Shown here one piece after another: positions 53,749-63,223 of a stretch of DNA of 64,000 nucleotides (position 1 is the stretch's first letter; each line of letters starts with the position of its first letter). This DNA is from Butyrivibrio sp. (lineage in GTDB: Bacteria; Bacillota; Clostridia; Lachnospirales; Lachnospiraceae), in assembly GCA_017535785.1 (NCBI GenBank), contig JAFXTN010000011.1, positions 62,001-126,000 of the forward strand. Reading direction: 5' to 3'. The notes beneath the pieces are model-generated. The model saw only the letters and a program-made list of their open reading frames with translations. It was not told where the DNA came from and did no database searches. Position numbers and translations under genes: made by a program.

Positions 53749-55421
53749 TATGCCCAAACTCCTGTCTCGGTAAATTTATTAGCAAGTTCCTGCGCTCTCT
53801 CAACGATCCCTTCATCGTATCCAAGAACGTTAAGAAGCTTAATGGCGTTACGATTGATAGCTGCACCGTCTTTTATCATGTAATCAAAATGCACATCGTT
53901 ATCGGTCACATTGCCCTCAAAGTGATAAAGATTATAATCATCACTCAAAAGAGTCGTAAGCTCAATATCATGAGTAGCGGCAAAACAAAGCACTCCGCTC
54001 TTTGCAAATGATTTAAGTATCTCGGTAGAAGCAGCAATTCTCTCAACAGTATTGGTTCCTCTGAGAACCTCATCGACAAAGCAAAGAACGGGAACTCCTG
54101 ATGCCTTGGAAGCATCAATGATCCTCTTCATGGATTTTATCTCTACGATATAGTAGCTATCGCCTTCAAAAATGTCATCGTTAAGTGCCATTGATGAATA
54201 GATGCGATAAATAGGCGCTTTGTAGCTCAGAGCAAGTGAAGTATGTACGCTCTGAGAAAGTATTGTATTAATAGCAGCCGTCTTTAAGAACGTAGATTTT
54301 CCGGATGCATTGGAACCTGTTATAAGAATACCTTTATCTGTCACTACACTGTTTGGAACAGGATTTTCAATAAGCGGATGGATAAGGTCTTTTGCACTGT
54401 AATCACCATCTGCAAATAAAGGTCTGCACCAGTTGTCTTTAAGCGATTCTCTAAAGCAAGCAACGCTTATAAGCGCCTCAAGCCTTCCGAGGATAGTGAG
54501 TATAGTATCAAGATCCTCTCTTCTATCCAGAATAAGCTTATACATGCGATTAAACTTAATGATATCAACATGAGTGACCATCCTGAAATAATCAAGAAGA
54601 AGCTCTGCCGGATTACCGCTTGAGTTCATTCTGGTCGGAGACATCAAGATATATGAGCCTTTACCAAAGCCTTTAAGATTATCTGCAGCTTCCTTAAGTC
54701 TCTTAAGATCACTCTTTAAAACAGGATTATCCTGCTTTGAAAAATAGTTTACCGATGCAAGGACCTTGAGAATATAAGTATATGTCACCAAATAAGGTTC
54801 GATCTTCGTCTTATGGTTAAAGTACATTATGATACTCGAGATCATAAACAAAACAGTAAGCACAATCCCGATACCAAACGAAAAGAAACAAAGGAATATC
54901 GATATCAGGATCAATGCGATCATTACATAATGACGTGTATTGCTAAAATCGATCGTATCATCGAGTAGCTTTAGATAATCATAGATCGAGTATTTATTCC
55001 TTCTTCCGATCTTATTGAAAATAACCTGATACTTGATACGATCTTCGTCATTCTCTGAAAAGAAAGAGATCTTCTCTTCCATATCTTCGAATTCATCTTT
55101 CATCTTCGGAGTTCTTAGCATGTAATAAAGATATTCCTCTCCCGAAGCGGAAAGACAATAATTCATCCTGGCAAAAACGCCGTCCATATTAAGATCGTTC
55201 CAGGTGATATCATCGATCTGAAAATCTTCTTTATGATTTTCAAAATAGCCCTTTAGATGATAAAGCTCATCATCCTTATATTTGCGCATCGGCGCATTTC
55301 CGTGATTATCCTTAAGCCATTTTACAAGTTTTTTCTCAGCGACTCTTTGGTCTCTGATACTTAATAAATATGCCAGAATAGCGACACCGACGAGTATCGC
55401 CAAAAAAGTAAGTGCTTCCAT
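53748..55421 (-). CDS. Membrane-anchored MutS-family ATPase
   Basis: 557 residues. N-terminal membrane helix (about 4-21), soluble part, two further hydrophobic helices (about 176-213), a MutS core-like helical region, then a MutS/ABC ATPase domain with Walker [14 protein letters not shown], Walker [21 protein letters not shown] and the ATHDIELT switch. It lacks the mismatch-binding domain I. Members of this MutS side-branch have no known role; membrane segments make classic mismatch repair unlikely. The gene is coupled to rnhA. Confidence 0.85.
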   Translation of the reverse strand: MEALTFLAILVGVAILAYLLSIRDQRVAEKKLVKWLKDNHGNAPMRKYKDDELYHLKGYFENHKEDFQIDDITWNDLNMDGVFARMNYCLSASGEEYLYYMLRTPKMKDEFEDMEEKISFFSENDEDRIKYQVIFNKIGRRNKYSIYDYLKLLDDTIDFSNTRHYVMIALILISIFLCFFSFGIGIVLTVLFMISSIIMYFNHKTKIEPYLVTYTYILKVLASVNYFSKQDNPVLKSDLKRLKEAADNLKGFGKGSYILMSPTRMNSSGNPAELLLDYFRMVTHVDIIKFNRMYKLILDRREDLDTILTILGRLEALISVACFRESLKDNWCRPLFADGDYSAKDLIHPLIENPVPNSVVTDKGILITGSNASGKSTFLKTAAINTILSQSVHTSLALSYKAPIYRIYSSMALNDDIFEGDSYYIVEIKSMKRIIDASKASGVPVLCFVDEVLRGTNTVERIAASTEILKSFAKSGVLCFAATHDIELTTLLSDDYNLYHFEGNVTDNDVHFDYMIKDGAAINRNAIKLLNVLGYDEGIVERAQELANKFTETGVWA

Positions 55422-55454
55422 TTACGCTCTGTTCCTTTTATAAAATTATATATA

Positions 55455-56285
55455 TCATGCCTTAAATTTCTTTATTGATTCAGTCACGAGCTTAGTAAAT
55501 AAAGGTGCAGCCTTATCTGCAGCCTCCTGAACCTCCTCGTGAGAAAGAGGTGTATCGGAAAGTCCGGATGCCTGATTGGCTATGCAGGAAACTCCGCACA
55601 CTCTAAGTCCCATGTGATTTGCTGCTATAGCTTCGTTAACTGTACTCATACCAACAGCGGATACTCCAAGCTTAGCCAAAAGCTGTATCTCAGCGGGAGA
55701 CTCAAACGAAGGGCCTGTAAACTGACAATATACGCCCTCTTTGAGAGAGATACCGTTTTCCTTTGCAGTCTCTTTGATGATAGCCTGCAGATCTTTTTTA
55801 TATATCTCAGACATATCGGGGAATCTGGGTCCCAGTTCATCGAGATTGGGGCCGATAAGAGGATTTGGCGCAAAACATGAAATGTGATCTGTTATGAGCA
55901 TAAGATCACCTGCCCTGAAGCCTTCTCCGAGTCCTCCCGAAGCATTAGTAAGGAAAAGGATCTTTGCGCCGAGCATTCCCATAAGTCTTACAGGAAGTAC
56001 AACATCACTGATATCATATCCCTCGTAATAATGAACTCTTCCCTTCATGCAGACAACTTTAACATCGCCAACATAACCGAAGATAAACTTTCCGGCATGT
56101 CCCGGCACTGTAGAAACAGGAAATCCAGGGATATCCTTATATTCAATCTCAGTCTCAACCTTGATGTTTTCGGCATAGTTTCCAAGGCCTGAGCCAAGGA
56201 TAAGAGCAACATCGGGTTCAAAAGAAGTCTTTGCTCTAACCGCATCTTTACATGCAACCAATTTATCGTATAACTTATTTGCCAT
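55455..56285 (-). CDS. punA: Purine nucleoside phosphorylase
   Basis: 276 residues, trimeric PNP type. ILGSGLGNYAENI, the phosphate loop VPGHAGKFIFGYV, GRVHYYEGYD, LTNASGGLGEGF and the base-binding YCQFTGPSFESPAEI with the MSTVNEAIAA block. It cleaves inosine and guanosine with phosphate. ATG 56285 follows AAGGAGG; an upstream in-frame ATG lacks a ribosome site. Confidence 0.95.
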   Translation of the reverse strand: MANKLYDKLVACKDAVRAKTSFEPDVALILGSGLGNYAENIKVETEIEYKDIPGFPVSTVPGHAGKFIFGYVGDVKVVCMKGRVHYYEGYDISDVVLPVRLMGMLGAKILFLTNASGGLGEGFRAGDLMLITDHISCFAPNPLIGPNLDELGPRFPDMSEIYKKDLQAIIKETAKENGISLKEGVYCQFTGPSFESPAEIQLLAKLGVSAVGMSTVNEAIAANHMGLRVCGVSCIANQASGLSDTPLSHEEVQEAADKAAPLFTKLVTESIKKFKA

Positions 56286-56333
56286 AAAATAAGCCTCCTT
56301 TTTCATCATCTAGTTTAGTATAACATATTAACC

Positions 56334-58265
56334 TCAAATCAGCTTTCCATGTATCACCGGCTGAACAGTATTTTTAAAAGCGCCCATAAACAGATCCTTA
56401 ACGCTGCCGGTCATGATCTTATTGACGATAGCGCCTTGCATTCCGCCGATCGCCTCAGGATTAATACTATTCAACGAATCGATGATGATATCCCATCCGG
56501 GCGTCTCATCAAGTCGAACTTCAATCCCTGAAGGAACGGAAGGATGAATAAATGTACCTTTCCTATCTTCTCTGTCCGAAGCATTGTCCTCAAAATGTAT
56601 ATTCAAAGTCCTTATGCAAGCTTCCTCGATAAAGCTGATCTCATTCCTGATAACAAGCCTGTTGTATTCATCCGTCGTACAAGTCGAAGTCATAGAAACC
56701 TTGTAGTTTTCACCGTGCATGTTGATCGTATTGACATAGCGTTTTCCGCCAAAACCGCATCTGAGGCTGTAGATCTGTGTTCCCTCATAAATATCGATAT
56801 AAAAGAAATTACCGTCAAACAGTCTAAATCCGATCTTTTGGATACCATCGGTAAAGTTGTTGTGAACAACCTGCATCATGATAGGAAAAATGCCGTAGTT
56901 TTTATCCTCAAGCTCATATACATGTCCATTTAGCTTATGAAGCCAGGTAGACATCAGCATATTCTCGTTTCGTACGTTATAAGACGCAACAGAAGCCTTA
57001 AAGCTAGTGCGTTTGGACTCAAACTCCGCAACCTTTCTTTTAGGCCGGCCACTCGTCATAGATACAGATCTCTTTTTCCAGCCTCCGGCAGTTATTATGG
57101 GAAAAGAGCTTGTGTTTCCGCTAAGCGACTTGCAAAGAGCGATAAGCTCAGATTCTGCGCTGAAATCTCGAGGCAAAGGTCTCTCAGAAACTTTGATTTC
57201 TTTCATCCTCTCCCTTATCGTCACAGCCATAGGTGAAGTCTGGAAAATGTCACTGTTACCGGCGTTGGTGACCACGATCATATCAATATCGGGATATACA
57301 AAAACGTTCTGACCAAGCATACCGTTAAAAGCATATGCCCCCGGTCTGTCATCATTTATCCAAAGCTGATAACCGTAGTGCTCATTGTCATCTTTTCCGG
57401 TCTCTATCTGGGCGGTCACAGATTCTTTTACCCATTCCTCAGGAACAAGCTGCTCACCGTTCCATTTACCGCTTTGAAGATAAAGCTGTCCGAGCTTTGC
57501 CATATCCTCGGTTCTTATAAAGAGGCCCCAGCCTCCTTTGGTGATACTTTGCGGGCAGCTCTCCCAGAAAACTCTTCTGATGCCCATGGGATTAAATATC
57601 CTCTCTTTGCAGAAATGAAAAAGAGACTGACCCGTGATCTCTGCGACGATTGCGGAGAGCATGTACGTATTCATGCTGTTATATTCAAACTGAGTTCCGG
57701 GCTCAAACTTTGAACCCGCTTCAAGAAAGCTCTTTCTCCAGTCATTTCCGCTGACTGCTCCGGCCTCATTAAAATCAACGCCGCTCGACATATTGAGAAG
57801 ATGCTTGACTTTGACAGCCTTTTTACGAAACGCAAACGGACTGATCCTTGCGCTAAAGATATCACTTAGCTTATCCTCAACGGAAAGCTTTCCCTCCGAG
57901 ACAAGGATACCTATCGCCATGCCAACGATGCTCTTACACATCGAATATGATACATGCCACATATCAAGAGAATACGGGGCAAAAGAGCTCTCTGCAACAA
58001 CTTTACCATGCCTAAGGAACATGATCTTGTGCATCCGACATTCTTTATTCTCGGAAAGATCCCTGATAAGAGACGTAAAAAAAGCAGAACTGACGCCTTC
58101 TTCTTCGGGGAGTCTTCTCTCAAGTGGCTGCTCCAAATCAGTAATAGCCGAATTTTCGATGAAATCCGGTTTCTGAGGAGCATAATCAACTTTGCTGATC
58201 TCTCCGGTCTCACCGGTTACGATCTTTAAGAGAAGTTCTCCAACGTCCAGTCCTGCTTTTGCCAT
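56334..58265 (-). CDS. Serine hydrolase of the beta-lactamase / esterase family
   Basis: 643 residues. N-terminal S12-type domain (about 60-350) with SxxK in SYSMCKSIVG, a Tyr motif EYNSMNTY and HYGYQLW in place of KTG. The second half (about 360-640) is an all-beta-looking domain of unknown type. No signal peptide is evident, so it is probably cytoplasmic; esterase or carboxypeptidase activity is a family-level guess. It is followed by pnp and preceded by the metal ATPase on the same strand, apparently without functional link. Confidence 0.85.
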   Translation of the reverse strand: MAKAGLDVGELLLKIVTGETGEISKVDYAPQKPDFIENSAITDLEQPLERRLPEEEGVSSAFFTSLIRDLSENKECRMHKIMFLRHGKVVAESSFAPYSLDMWHVSYSMCKSIVGMAIGILVSEGKLSVEDKLSDIFSARISPFAFRKKAVKVKHLLNMSSGVDFNEAGAVSGNDWRKSFLEAGSKFEPGTQFEYNSMNTYMLSAIVAEITGQSLFHFCKERIFNPMGIRRVFWESCPQSITKGGWGLFIRTEDMAKLGQLYLQSGKWNGEQLVPEEWVKESVTAQIETGKDDNEHYGYQLWINDDRPGAYAFNGMLGQNVFVYPDIDMIVVTNAGNSDIFQTSPMAVTIRERMKEIKVSERPLPRDFSAESELIALCKSLSGNTSSFPIITAGGWKKRSVSMTSGRPKRKVAEFESKRTSFKASVASYNVRNENMLMSTWLHKLNGHVYELEDKNYGIFPIMMQVVHNNFTDGIQKIGFRLFDGNFFYIDIYEGTQIYSLRCGFGGKRYVNTINMHGENYKVSMTSTCTTDEYNRLVIRNEISFIEEACIRTLNIHFEDNASDREDRKGTFIHPSVPSGIEVRLDETPGWDIIIDSLNSINPEAIGGMQGAIVNKIMTGSVKDLFMGAFKNTVQPVIHGKLI

Positions 58266-58302
58266 ATTTTCTTTTTACCCCTTTCGAGCGATAAGAGTAA
58301 TA

Positions 58303-60198
58303 TTATTTATCTATCTTAAGTGCTCTCATGGAGTTAAGGATCGCGATAACGGCCACGCCGACATCTCCAAATACCGCAAGCCACATAGTCGTAAGACCAA
58401 GCGCTCCGAGAATGAGGATAATTCCTTTTACCAAAAGAGCAAAAGTAATATTCTCTTTTACTATTCTAAGAGTCTTGCGTGCAATCCTGATAACTGTAGG
58501 GATCTTGGAAATATCATCATCCATGATGACAATATCGGCTGCTTCAATCGCAGCATCGCTTCCAAGCGATCCCATTGCAATACCGACATCGGCTCTCATA
58601 AGAACCGGTGCGTCATTTATGCCGTCCCCGACAAACGCAAGCTTACTTCCATTATCGCCGAGGGTAAGCATTTTTTCAACCCTGTCGACCTTGTCGGCAG
58701 GAAGAAGCTCGTACAGAGCATCGTCAATTCCTATCTCATTAGCAACTGAAAGGGCTGCTTTCTTTCTGTCTCCCGTAAGCATTACGGTCTTCTTTACTCC
58801 TGCAGCCTTCATAGCTTTAAGAGCATCCTTTACTCCGTCTTTGATGATGTCGGAAATAATGACAGTTCCCATGAATTTTCCGTCATAGGCAACATATACA
58901 ACTGTTCCGGCACTATCCGATCCGGCAAAAGAAATACCGTATTTTTCCATCAGTTTGATGTTTCCGGCAAGAAGTTCTTTTCCCTTATAGTTTACGGAAA
59001 TTCCATGTCCCGCTATTTCTTTTGCATCAGACAAAAGAGATCTCTCAACATCGGCATTTCCTGTAACCTTCCTGAAATGCTCAAGAATAGAAAGAGCTAT
59101 AGGATGATTGGAACTTGCTTCAGCGTACGCAGCAAGAGTAACAAGCTCTTCCTTGTTTATCTGTGCGTTAATGTCTGGTATAACTTCAGTTACGGCAAAC
59201 TCACCTTTTGTAAGTGTTCCTGTCTTATCAAATACTATCCATGTAATGCCGGCAGCGGCCTCAAGGAAATTACTGCCTTTTACAAGTACACCGATTTTTG
59301 ATGAAGCTCCGATTCCGCCGAAGAATCCAAGCGGAACTGAGATAACAAGTGCACAAGGGCAAGAAACGATAAGGAAAATGCAAGCTCTTTTTACTGAATC
59401 AGCTAATGAGAGCTGTCCGAAAAGCGGAGGCAAAATAGCAAGAAGCACAGCTCCTATCGTAACTACGGGAGTATAATATCTTGCAAATCTTGTGATGAAA
59501 TTCTCCATCCTTGATTTCTTGTCGCTGGCATTCTCTACAAGCTCCAGAATCTTAGCAACGGTACTGTCCTCATATGCCTTGGATGCTCTTATCTTAAGAA
59601 CGCCCTCACCATTTAGACAGCCGCTTATGACTTCACTTCCTTCAGATGCTCTCCTTGGAACGGATTCACCAGTAAGAGCAGCTGTGTCGATAAAAGACTC
59701 ACCTTCAACAACAACGCCGTCTACAGGGATCTTCTCACCTGCTCTGATAAGAAGGATATCTCCGACTTTAACATCCTCGGGATCGGACTCAGTGACCTGT
59801 CCGTCTTCTCCAACGATATTGGCATACTCGGGAGCAATGCTCATCATATCAGTGATAGCCTGACGAGATTTACCAACGGCAACGCCCTGGAAAAGCTCAC
59901 CGATCTGGTAAAAAAGCATAACCGCAAGTGCTTCTAGATACTCGCCTATTCCGAACGCTCCGAATGTAGCGATCATCATAAGGAAATTCTCATCAAAAAC
60001 CTGTCCGTGTCTTATATTGATCGCGGCCTTTTTGATAACGTCATAGCCGATGGCAATATATGGGATCAGGAAGATGATGATCTTAGCAAGAAGCGGCACT
60101 CCTTCAAGCATACCTGTCTTTTCAAGTATCAAGAGCACAAAGAATACGGTGAGAACCACCAATATTCTGTTTCTCATTTTCTTTTGTTTCTTGGTCAT
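58303..60198 (-). CDS. Zinc/cadmium-type P1B ATPase
   Basis: 631 residues, complete. Actuator domain with ALTGESVP, transmembrane CPC in VSCPCALVIS, phosphorylation motif FDKTGTLT, nucleotide-binding HP in SSNHPIAL, GDRKKAA and GDGINDAPVL hinge. The CPC motif plus the partner regulator point to Zn, Cd or Pb export (ZntA/CadA type). It lacks an N-terminal metal-binding domain, which is encoded as a separate small protein five bases upstream. AGAGG precedes the ATG. Confidence 0.93.
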   Translation of the reverse strand: MTKKQKKMRNRILVVLTVFFVLLILEKTGMLEGVPLLAKIIIFLIPYIAIGYDVIKKAAINIRHGQVFDENFLMMIATFGAFGIGEYLEALAVMLFYQIGELFQGVAVGKSRQAITDMMSIAPEYANIVGEDGQVTESDPEDVKVGDILLIRAGEKIPVDGVVVEGESFIDTAALTGESVPRRASEGSEVISGCLNGEGVLKIRASKAYEDSTVAKILELVENASDKKSRMENFITRFARYYTPVVTIGAVLLAILPPLFGQLSLADSVKRACIFLIVSCPCALVISVPLGFFGGIGASSKIGVLVKGSNFLEAAAGITWIVFDKTGTLTKGEFAVTEVIPDINAQINKEELVTLAAYAEASSNHPIALSILEHFRKVTGNADVERSLLSDAKEIAGHGISVNYKGKELLAGNIKLMEKYGISFAGSDSAGTVVYVAYDGKFMGTVIISDIIKDGVKDALKAMKAAGVKKTVMLTGDRKKAALSVANEIGIDDALYELLPADKVDRVEKMLTLGDNGSKLAFVGDGINDAPVLMRADVGIAMGSLGSDAAIEAADIVIMDDDISKIPTVIRIARKTLRIVKENITFALLVKGIILILGALGLTTMWLAVFGDVGVAVIAILNSMRALKIDK

Positions 60199-60203
60199 GG
60201 ATC

Positions 60204-60419
60204 TTATGCCTCTATCTCACAATCAGGCTCAACTTTCTTACAAGCAGCTACAGCCTTCTCAAATACAGAATCAAATACATCTTCTTCAGCTTCAAGAGAG
60301 AACTTCTGAGTCATGAAGTTAACGCGGGCATTGATAACACCCTCAACCTTCTTAACCGCATCCTCCATCTTAGCTGCACAATTTGCACAATCAACTTCGC
60401 ACTTAAATGTCTTTTTCAT
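60204..60419 (-). CDS. Stand-alone heavy-metal-associated (HMA) protein
   Basis: 71 residues, ferredoxin-like HMA fold. Metal site CANC in VDCANCAAKMEDAVKKVEG, next to an acidic residue (Asp before Cys) typical of Zn-type rather than Cu-type HMA domains. Probably hands metal to, or regulates, the ATPase encoded next door. Acidic, Cys-containing C-terminus (CKKVEPDCEIEA). Confidence 0.92.
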   Translation of the reverse strand: MKKTFKCEVDCANCAAKMEDAVKKVEGVINARVNFMTQKFSLEAEEDVFDSVFEKAVAACKKVEPDCEIEA

Positions 60420-60468
60420 AATTTATCCTTTCTTGCCTTTAATAGGCCGTTATAATTTATAGTTTGGA

Positions 60469-60828
60469 TCATTCCTCTATATGATTAATGCCCTGATCGA
60501 TAATGGTACGCACATGATCATCGGCAAGAAAATAGATGATTGATTTACCCTCACGTCTGTTTCCGACAAGCTTACTCTGCTTAAGTATCTTAAGCTGATG
60601 TGAAATAGCCGATTGAGTCATATTGAGAGTCTCGGCGATATCGCACACACACATTTCGGATTCAAACAGTGCAAAAAGGATCTTGATCCTGGTTGAATCA
60701 CCGAATACCTTGAAGAGTTCAGCAAGATCGTAAAGCTCATCTTCAGATGGCATCTCTTTGTTGATCCTCTGTACAAGATCGGTATGAACATCATGTATTT
60801 CGCAGTGTTCTACGTCGTTTAAAGCCAT
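60469..60828 (-). CDS. ArsR/SmtB-family metal-sensing repressor
   Basis: 119 residues, winged helix (LFKVFGDSTRIKILFALFES, CVCDIAETLNMTQSAISHQLKIL, NRREGKSIIYFL). The last helix has D-x-H ... H-x-x-E (DDHVRTIIDQGINHIEE), the alpha-5 zinc site of SmtB/CzrA/CadC types, and the CVC motif is also present. Metal binding releases it from DNA. A matching operator lies in its own promoter (60846-60875), so it controls the HMA/ATPase operon. Confidence 0.93.
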   Translation of the reverse strand: MALNDVEHCEIHDVHTDLVQRINKEMPSEDELYDLAELFKVFGDSTRIKILFALFESEMCVCDIAETLNMTQSAISHQLKILKQSKLVGNRREGKSIIYFLADDHVRTIIDQGINHIEE

Positions 60829-60845
60829 TATTTTTTCCTTTCATT

Positions 60846-60875
60846 TAAACATATGAATAACTGTTCATATGTTTA
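60846..60875. promoter_or_regulatory. SmtB/CzrA-type operator
   Basis: Perfect 12-bp inverted repeat TAAACATATGAA / TTCATATGTTTA with a six-base centre; the inner part reads ATATGAATA-AC-TGTTCATAT, close to the 12-2-12 ArsR-family operator. It touches the -10 box and covers the transcription start. Confidence 0.88.
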
Positions 60876-60903
60876 TATTAAAACCGCTTCTTTTATTTGT
60901 CAA
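60875..60903 (-). promoter_or_regulatory. Promoter of the metal-efflux operon
   Basis: Minus strand TTGACA (60898-60903), exactly 17 bases, TAATAT (60875-60880). Strong sigma-A promoter controlled by the adjacent operator. Confidence 0.8.
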
Positions 60904-60931
60904 TAAAAGAATTATAAATTCTACCTGAAGT

Positions 60932-60940
60932 TGTTATAAT
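60932..60940 (+). promoter_or_regulatory. Extended -10 promoter of the MFS gene
   Basis: TGTTATAAT with perfect TATAAT at 60935-60940, 42 bases before the start codon. The SmtB operator lies about 60 bases upstream, so shared control is possible but not shown. Confidence 0.5.
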
Positions 60941-60981
60941 AGTCCTGACTATTGAAAAATACGCATAAGGAGCATATTTAA

Positions 60982-62292
60982 TTGGACTCAAATATTACAA
61001 ACATAAATAAAGAAAATGTATTTAAGAACAAAAACTTTACTCTGGCTTTTCTGGGTGCTCTCGTATCCGAGCTTGGCTTTGTTCTTTATAACTTTGCTGT
61101 AGGCTTTTATATATTGGCGATAACCGGAAACAACGCATTTATACAGGGTGTATATCTTGCTATCAGCGGTTTATCCATGCTCATTGCCACTCCGTTCGGT
61201 GGAGTGTTCAGCGACCGCTATAACAAAGCAAAGATAATGTATATCTGCGATTACTTAAGAGGAGCCACGATCATCATCGCAACAGTCTTGATGTTGATAT
61301 TTAAAGGAGCTAATGCTCATGTTGCTATTCTTTTTGTTCTAGGAATGATGGGAAATCTGATAAGCGGGATATTTGTACCTTCTGCGGAATCTCTTTTGCC
61401 TCTTATAGTAAAAGAAGAACTGTTGCAGCAGGCTAACTCATATAATGCTATGAAAACAGCGTTCGAAGGTATTGTCGGTATCATCCTTGCAGGTATCTTG
61501 TATTCAATGCTAAACATTCACACGCTGTTCTTTATAGTAGGACTTTGCTATATAGCTTCCGGAATATCCGAAATGTTCATAAGATATAAAAATGAAACGG
61601 AAAATGAAAAGATCACTTTAGCGATCGCTTTCAAGGACATGAAAGCAGGATTTGATTATATAAAGATCAAGAAGGGAATACCTGTATTACTCGGAGCGAT
61701 GCTCTTTATCAATTTCTTTTTCACTCCGTTTATGAATAATTTCATCCCTTACTTCATAAGAACTGATGTGGCAAATGCTTCTTCATATCTGTTCGATAGT
61801 TTTCTTAAACCTGAGCTCTGGTCATCAATTTTCAGCTTATGCTTCGGTATAAGCTCATTTGTTGGAGCTGCTGTATTAAGCTCCCGCTTTCAAGAGAAAA
61901 AATGCGGCAAAAAAGTCGCTTACAGAATATTCACTATCGCAGTCATAATGCTCGCGATAACAGCAGCTTATATTGCACTGGTAAAGTACGGAATAGCTCT
62001 AAATGCATTCTTGATATTGTTATGCATCGTCGGTTTGCTGCTCGGAACTCTTATAGCATGTATCAACATACCGACTATGACAGTCCTGATGCAGATCGTT
62101 GATAAAAACATGATGGGCAAAGTAAGCAGCATCATATCGATCGGCGGACAGGGAATGGTCCCTATAGCAAGCGTACTTGCAGGCCTGATACTTAAATACA
62201 TGGGTAATGCTTCTCTTTTGATATTCTGTTCCGTAGGTTTTACTTTAACAGCACTTTTCATGGTGCGAAGCAAAGATATAAATGAATTTTAA
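60982..62292 (+). CDS. Major facilitator superfamily transporter (DHA3 type)
   Basis: 436 residues, about 12 membrane helices. N-terminal half has the MFS motif A-like GGVFSDRYNKAKIM in the 2-3 loop. The profile matches the proton-driven exporters of the MefE/DHA3 group; substrate unknown, macrolide or metabolite efflux by analogy only. TTG 60982 follows AAGGAG (60968-60973). The stop codon lies at the edge of a hairpin shared with the convergent gene. Confidence 0.88.
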   Translation: MDSNITNINKENVFKNKNFTLAFLGALVSELGFVLYNFAVGFYILAITGNNAFIQGVYLAISGLSMLIATPFGGVFSDRYNKAKIMYICDYLRGATIIIATVLMLIFKGANAHVAILFVLGMMGNLISGIFVPSAESLLPLIVKEELLQQANSYNAMKTAFEGIVGIILAGILYSMLNIHTLFFIVGLCYIASGISEMFIRYKNETENEKITLAIAFKDMKAGFDYIKIKKGIPVLLGAMLFINFFFTPFMNNFIPYFIRTDVANASSYLFDSFLKPELWSSIFSLCFGISSFVGAAVLSSRFQEKKCGKKVAYRIFTIAVIMLAITAAYIALVKYGIALNAFLILLCIVGLLLGTLIACINIPTMTVLMQIVDKNMMGKVSSIISIGGQGMVPIASVLAGLILKYMGNASLLIFCSVGFTLTALFMVRSKDINEF

Positions 62293-62320
62293 GGCGCATT
62301 ATTTATGCTTATGCGCCTTA
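62290..62320. terminator. Hairpin overlapping two convergent stop codons
   Basis: AAGGCGCAT (62291-62299) pairs with ATGCGCCTT (62311-62319). It includes the MFS stop codon and the last codons of the opposite gene. Weak T-tracts on both strands. Confidence 0.55.
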
Positions 62321-63198
62321 TACTGCTCTTTATAATCAATGCCCCAAAAGCCGCCTTCTTTAAACAGCTTTTCATAGGGTAATCCGCACGATTCACCGAC
62401 ACCGGCATCTGATTTGATCGCACGATCTCTCCACGGGTAAAAGAGCGGATTGCTGTATGCCCTTGCATGAAACTGGTTCTCTGCGGCATACGCGTACTTG
62501 TCCTTATCTCCGGTCTGGATGAGCAAAAGAGCTGTCTTTTCATCCTCAGTCAGATTATCGGGATCACTGATTTTTATGGAATGCTCTTCCTTGTCATATA
62601 TCCCAACATGGGCAAGATGTTCAAGCGTCCTCTTTCCGCCGTATTCATCAAACTCTCTATACTCAAAAGGAAGTTTATATACCCCGCCGTTTTTAAAGAC
62701 ATCATCATGAGCAACTTTATCTATTGCAAAATCAGCTATAAGATAACTTCCGTCGCTCTTTGAATCTTTAAAATAATCAAGCAAAACTTTGTCATGGCTT
62801 TTATAGAACTTTTCTGCATGGATCAATTTATTGATCTGTTCCTTAGCTGAATCGGCCGTATCTGGATCAATTTCTTTTCCACTCTTAGAATCGGATAGCA
62901 ACTTTTGAAAAAAACTAAGATCCATGGAATTAAATACAACAGCAATAGCCTTACATTTCTGTTCATCCATGGGCTCTCTTACTTTTATCATAGAATAAAC
63001 AACGCTGTTGTCATCCTTTTTAAGGCCTGTTATATACCAGTCATCATATCCTTCATAATCAAAAACCTTTGTTTCAACTCCGGCTTCTTTACATATATCC
63101 GCGATAGATTTATCAATGATAAAATATCCATCTTCAGTCTGTAATTTATTCGAGCTTATTCCGTATTTATCAAGAAAATCCTTCATTTCAATGTTCAT
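62299..63198 (-). CDS. Protein of unknown function
   Basis: 299 residues, soluble and charged, no signal peptide or membrane helix. Predicted alpha/beta with a Lys- and Asp-rich middle (KSGKEIDPDTADSAKEQINKL), a possible second domain from about residue 150, and a His/Lys-rich C-terminus (KAHKHK). No family recognised. ATG 63198 has AGGAAAGAG upstream; another ATG four codons later is possible. It stands alone between the MFS gene and rsmH. Confidence 0.75.
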   Translation of the reverse strand: MNIEMKDFLDKYGISSNKLQTEDGYFIIDKSIADICKEAGVETKVFDYEGYDDWYITGLKKDDNSVVYSMIKVREPMDEQKCKAIAVVFNSMDLSFFQKLLSDSKSGKEIDPDTADSAKEQINKLIHAEKFYKSHDKVLLDYFKDSKSDGSYLIADFAIDKVAHDDVFKNGGVYKLPFEYREFDEYGGKRTLEHLAHVGIYDKEEHSIKISDPDNLTEDEKTALLLIQTGDKDKYAYAAENQFHARAYSNPLFYPWRDRAIKSDAGVGESCGLPYEKLFKEGGFWGIDYKEQYKAHKHK

Positions 63199-63223
63199 CT
63201 CTTTCCTGTTTATATTATTGTCA

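Noticed and set aside
59108-59863. Two open frames of 122-123 codons opposite the metal ATPase gene
   Set aside because: Antisense shadows of conserved ATPase motifs, with Ser/Ile/Pro-rich composition and no start signal.
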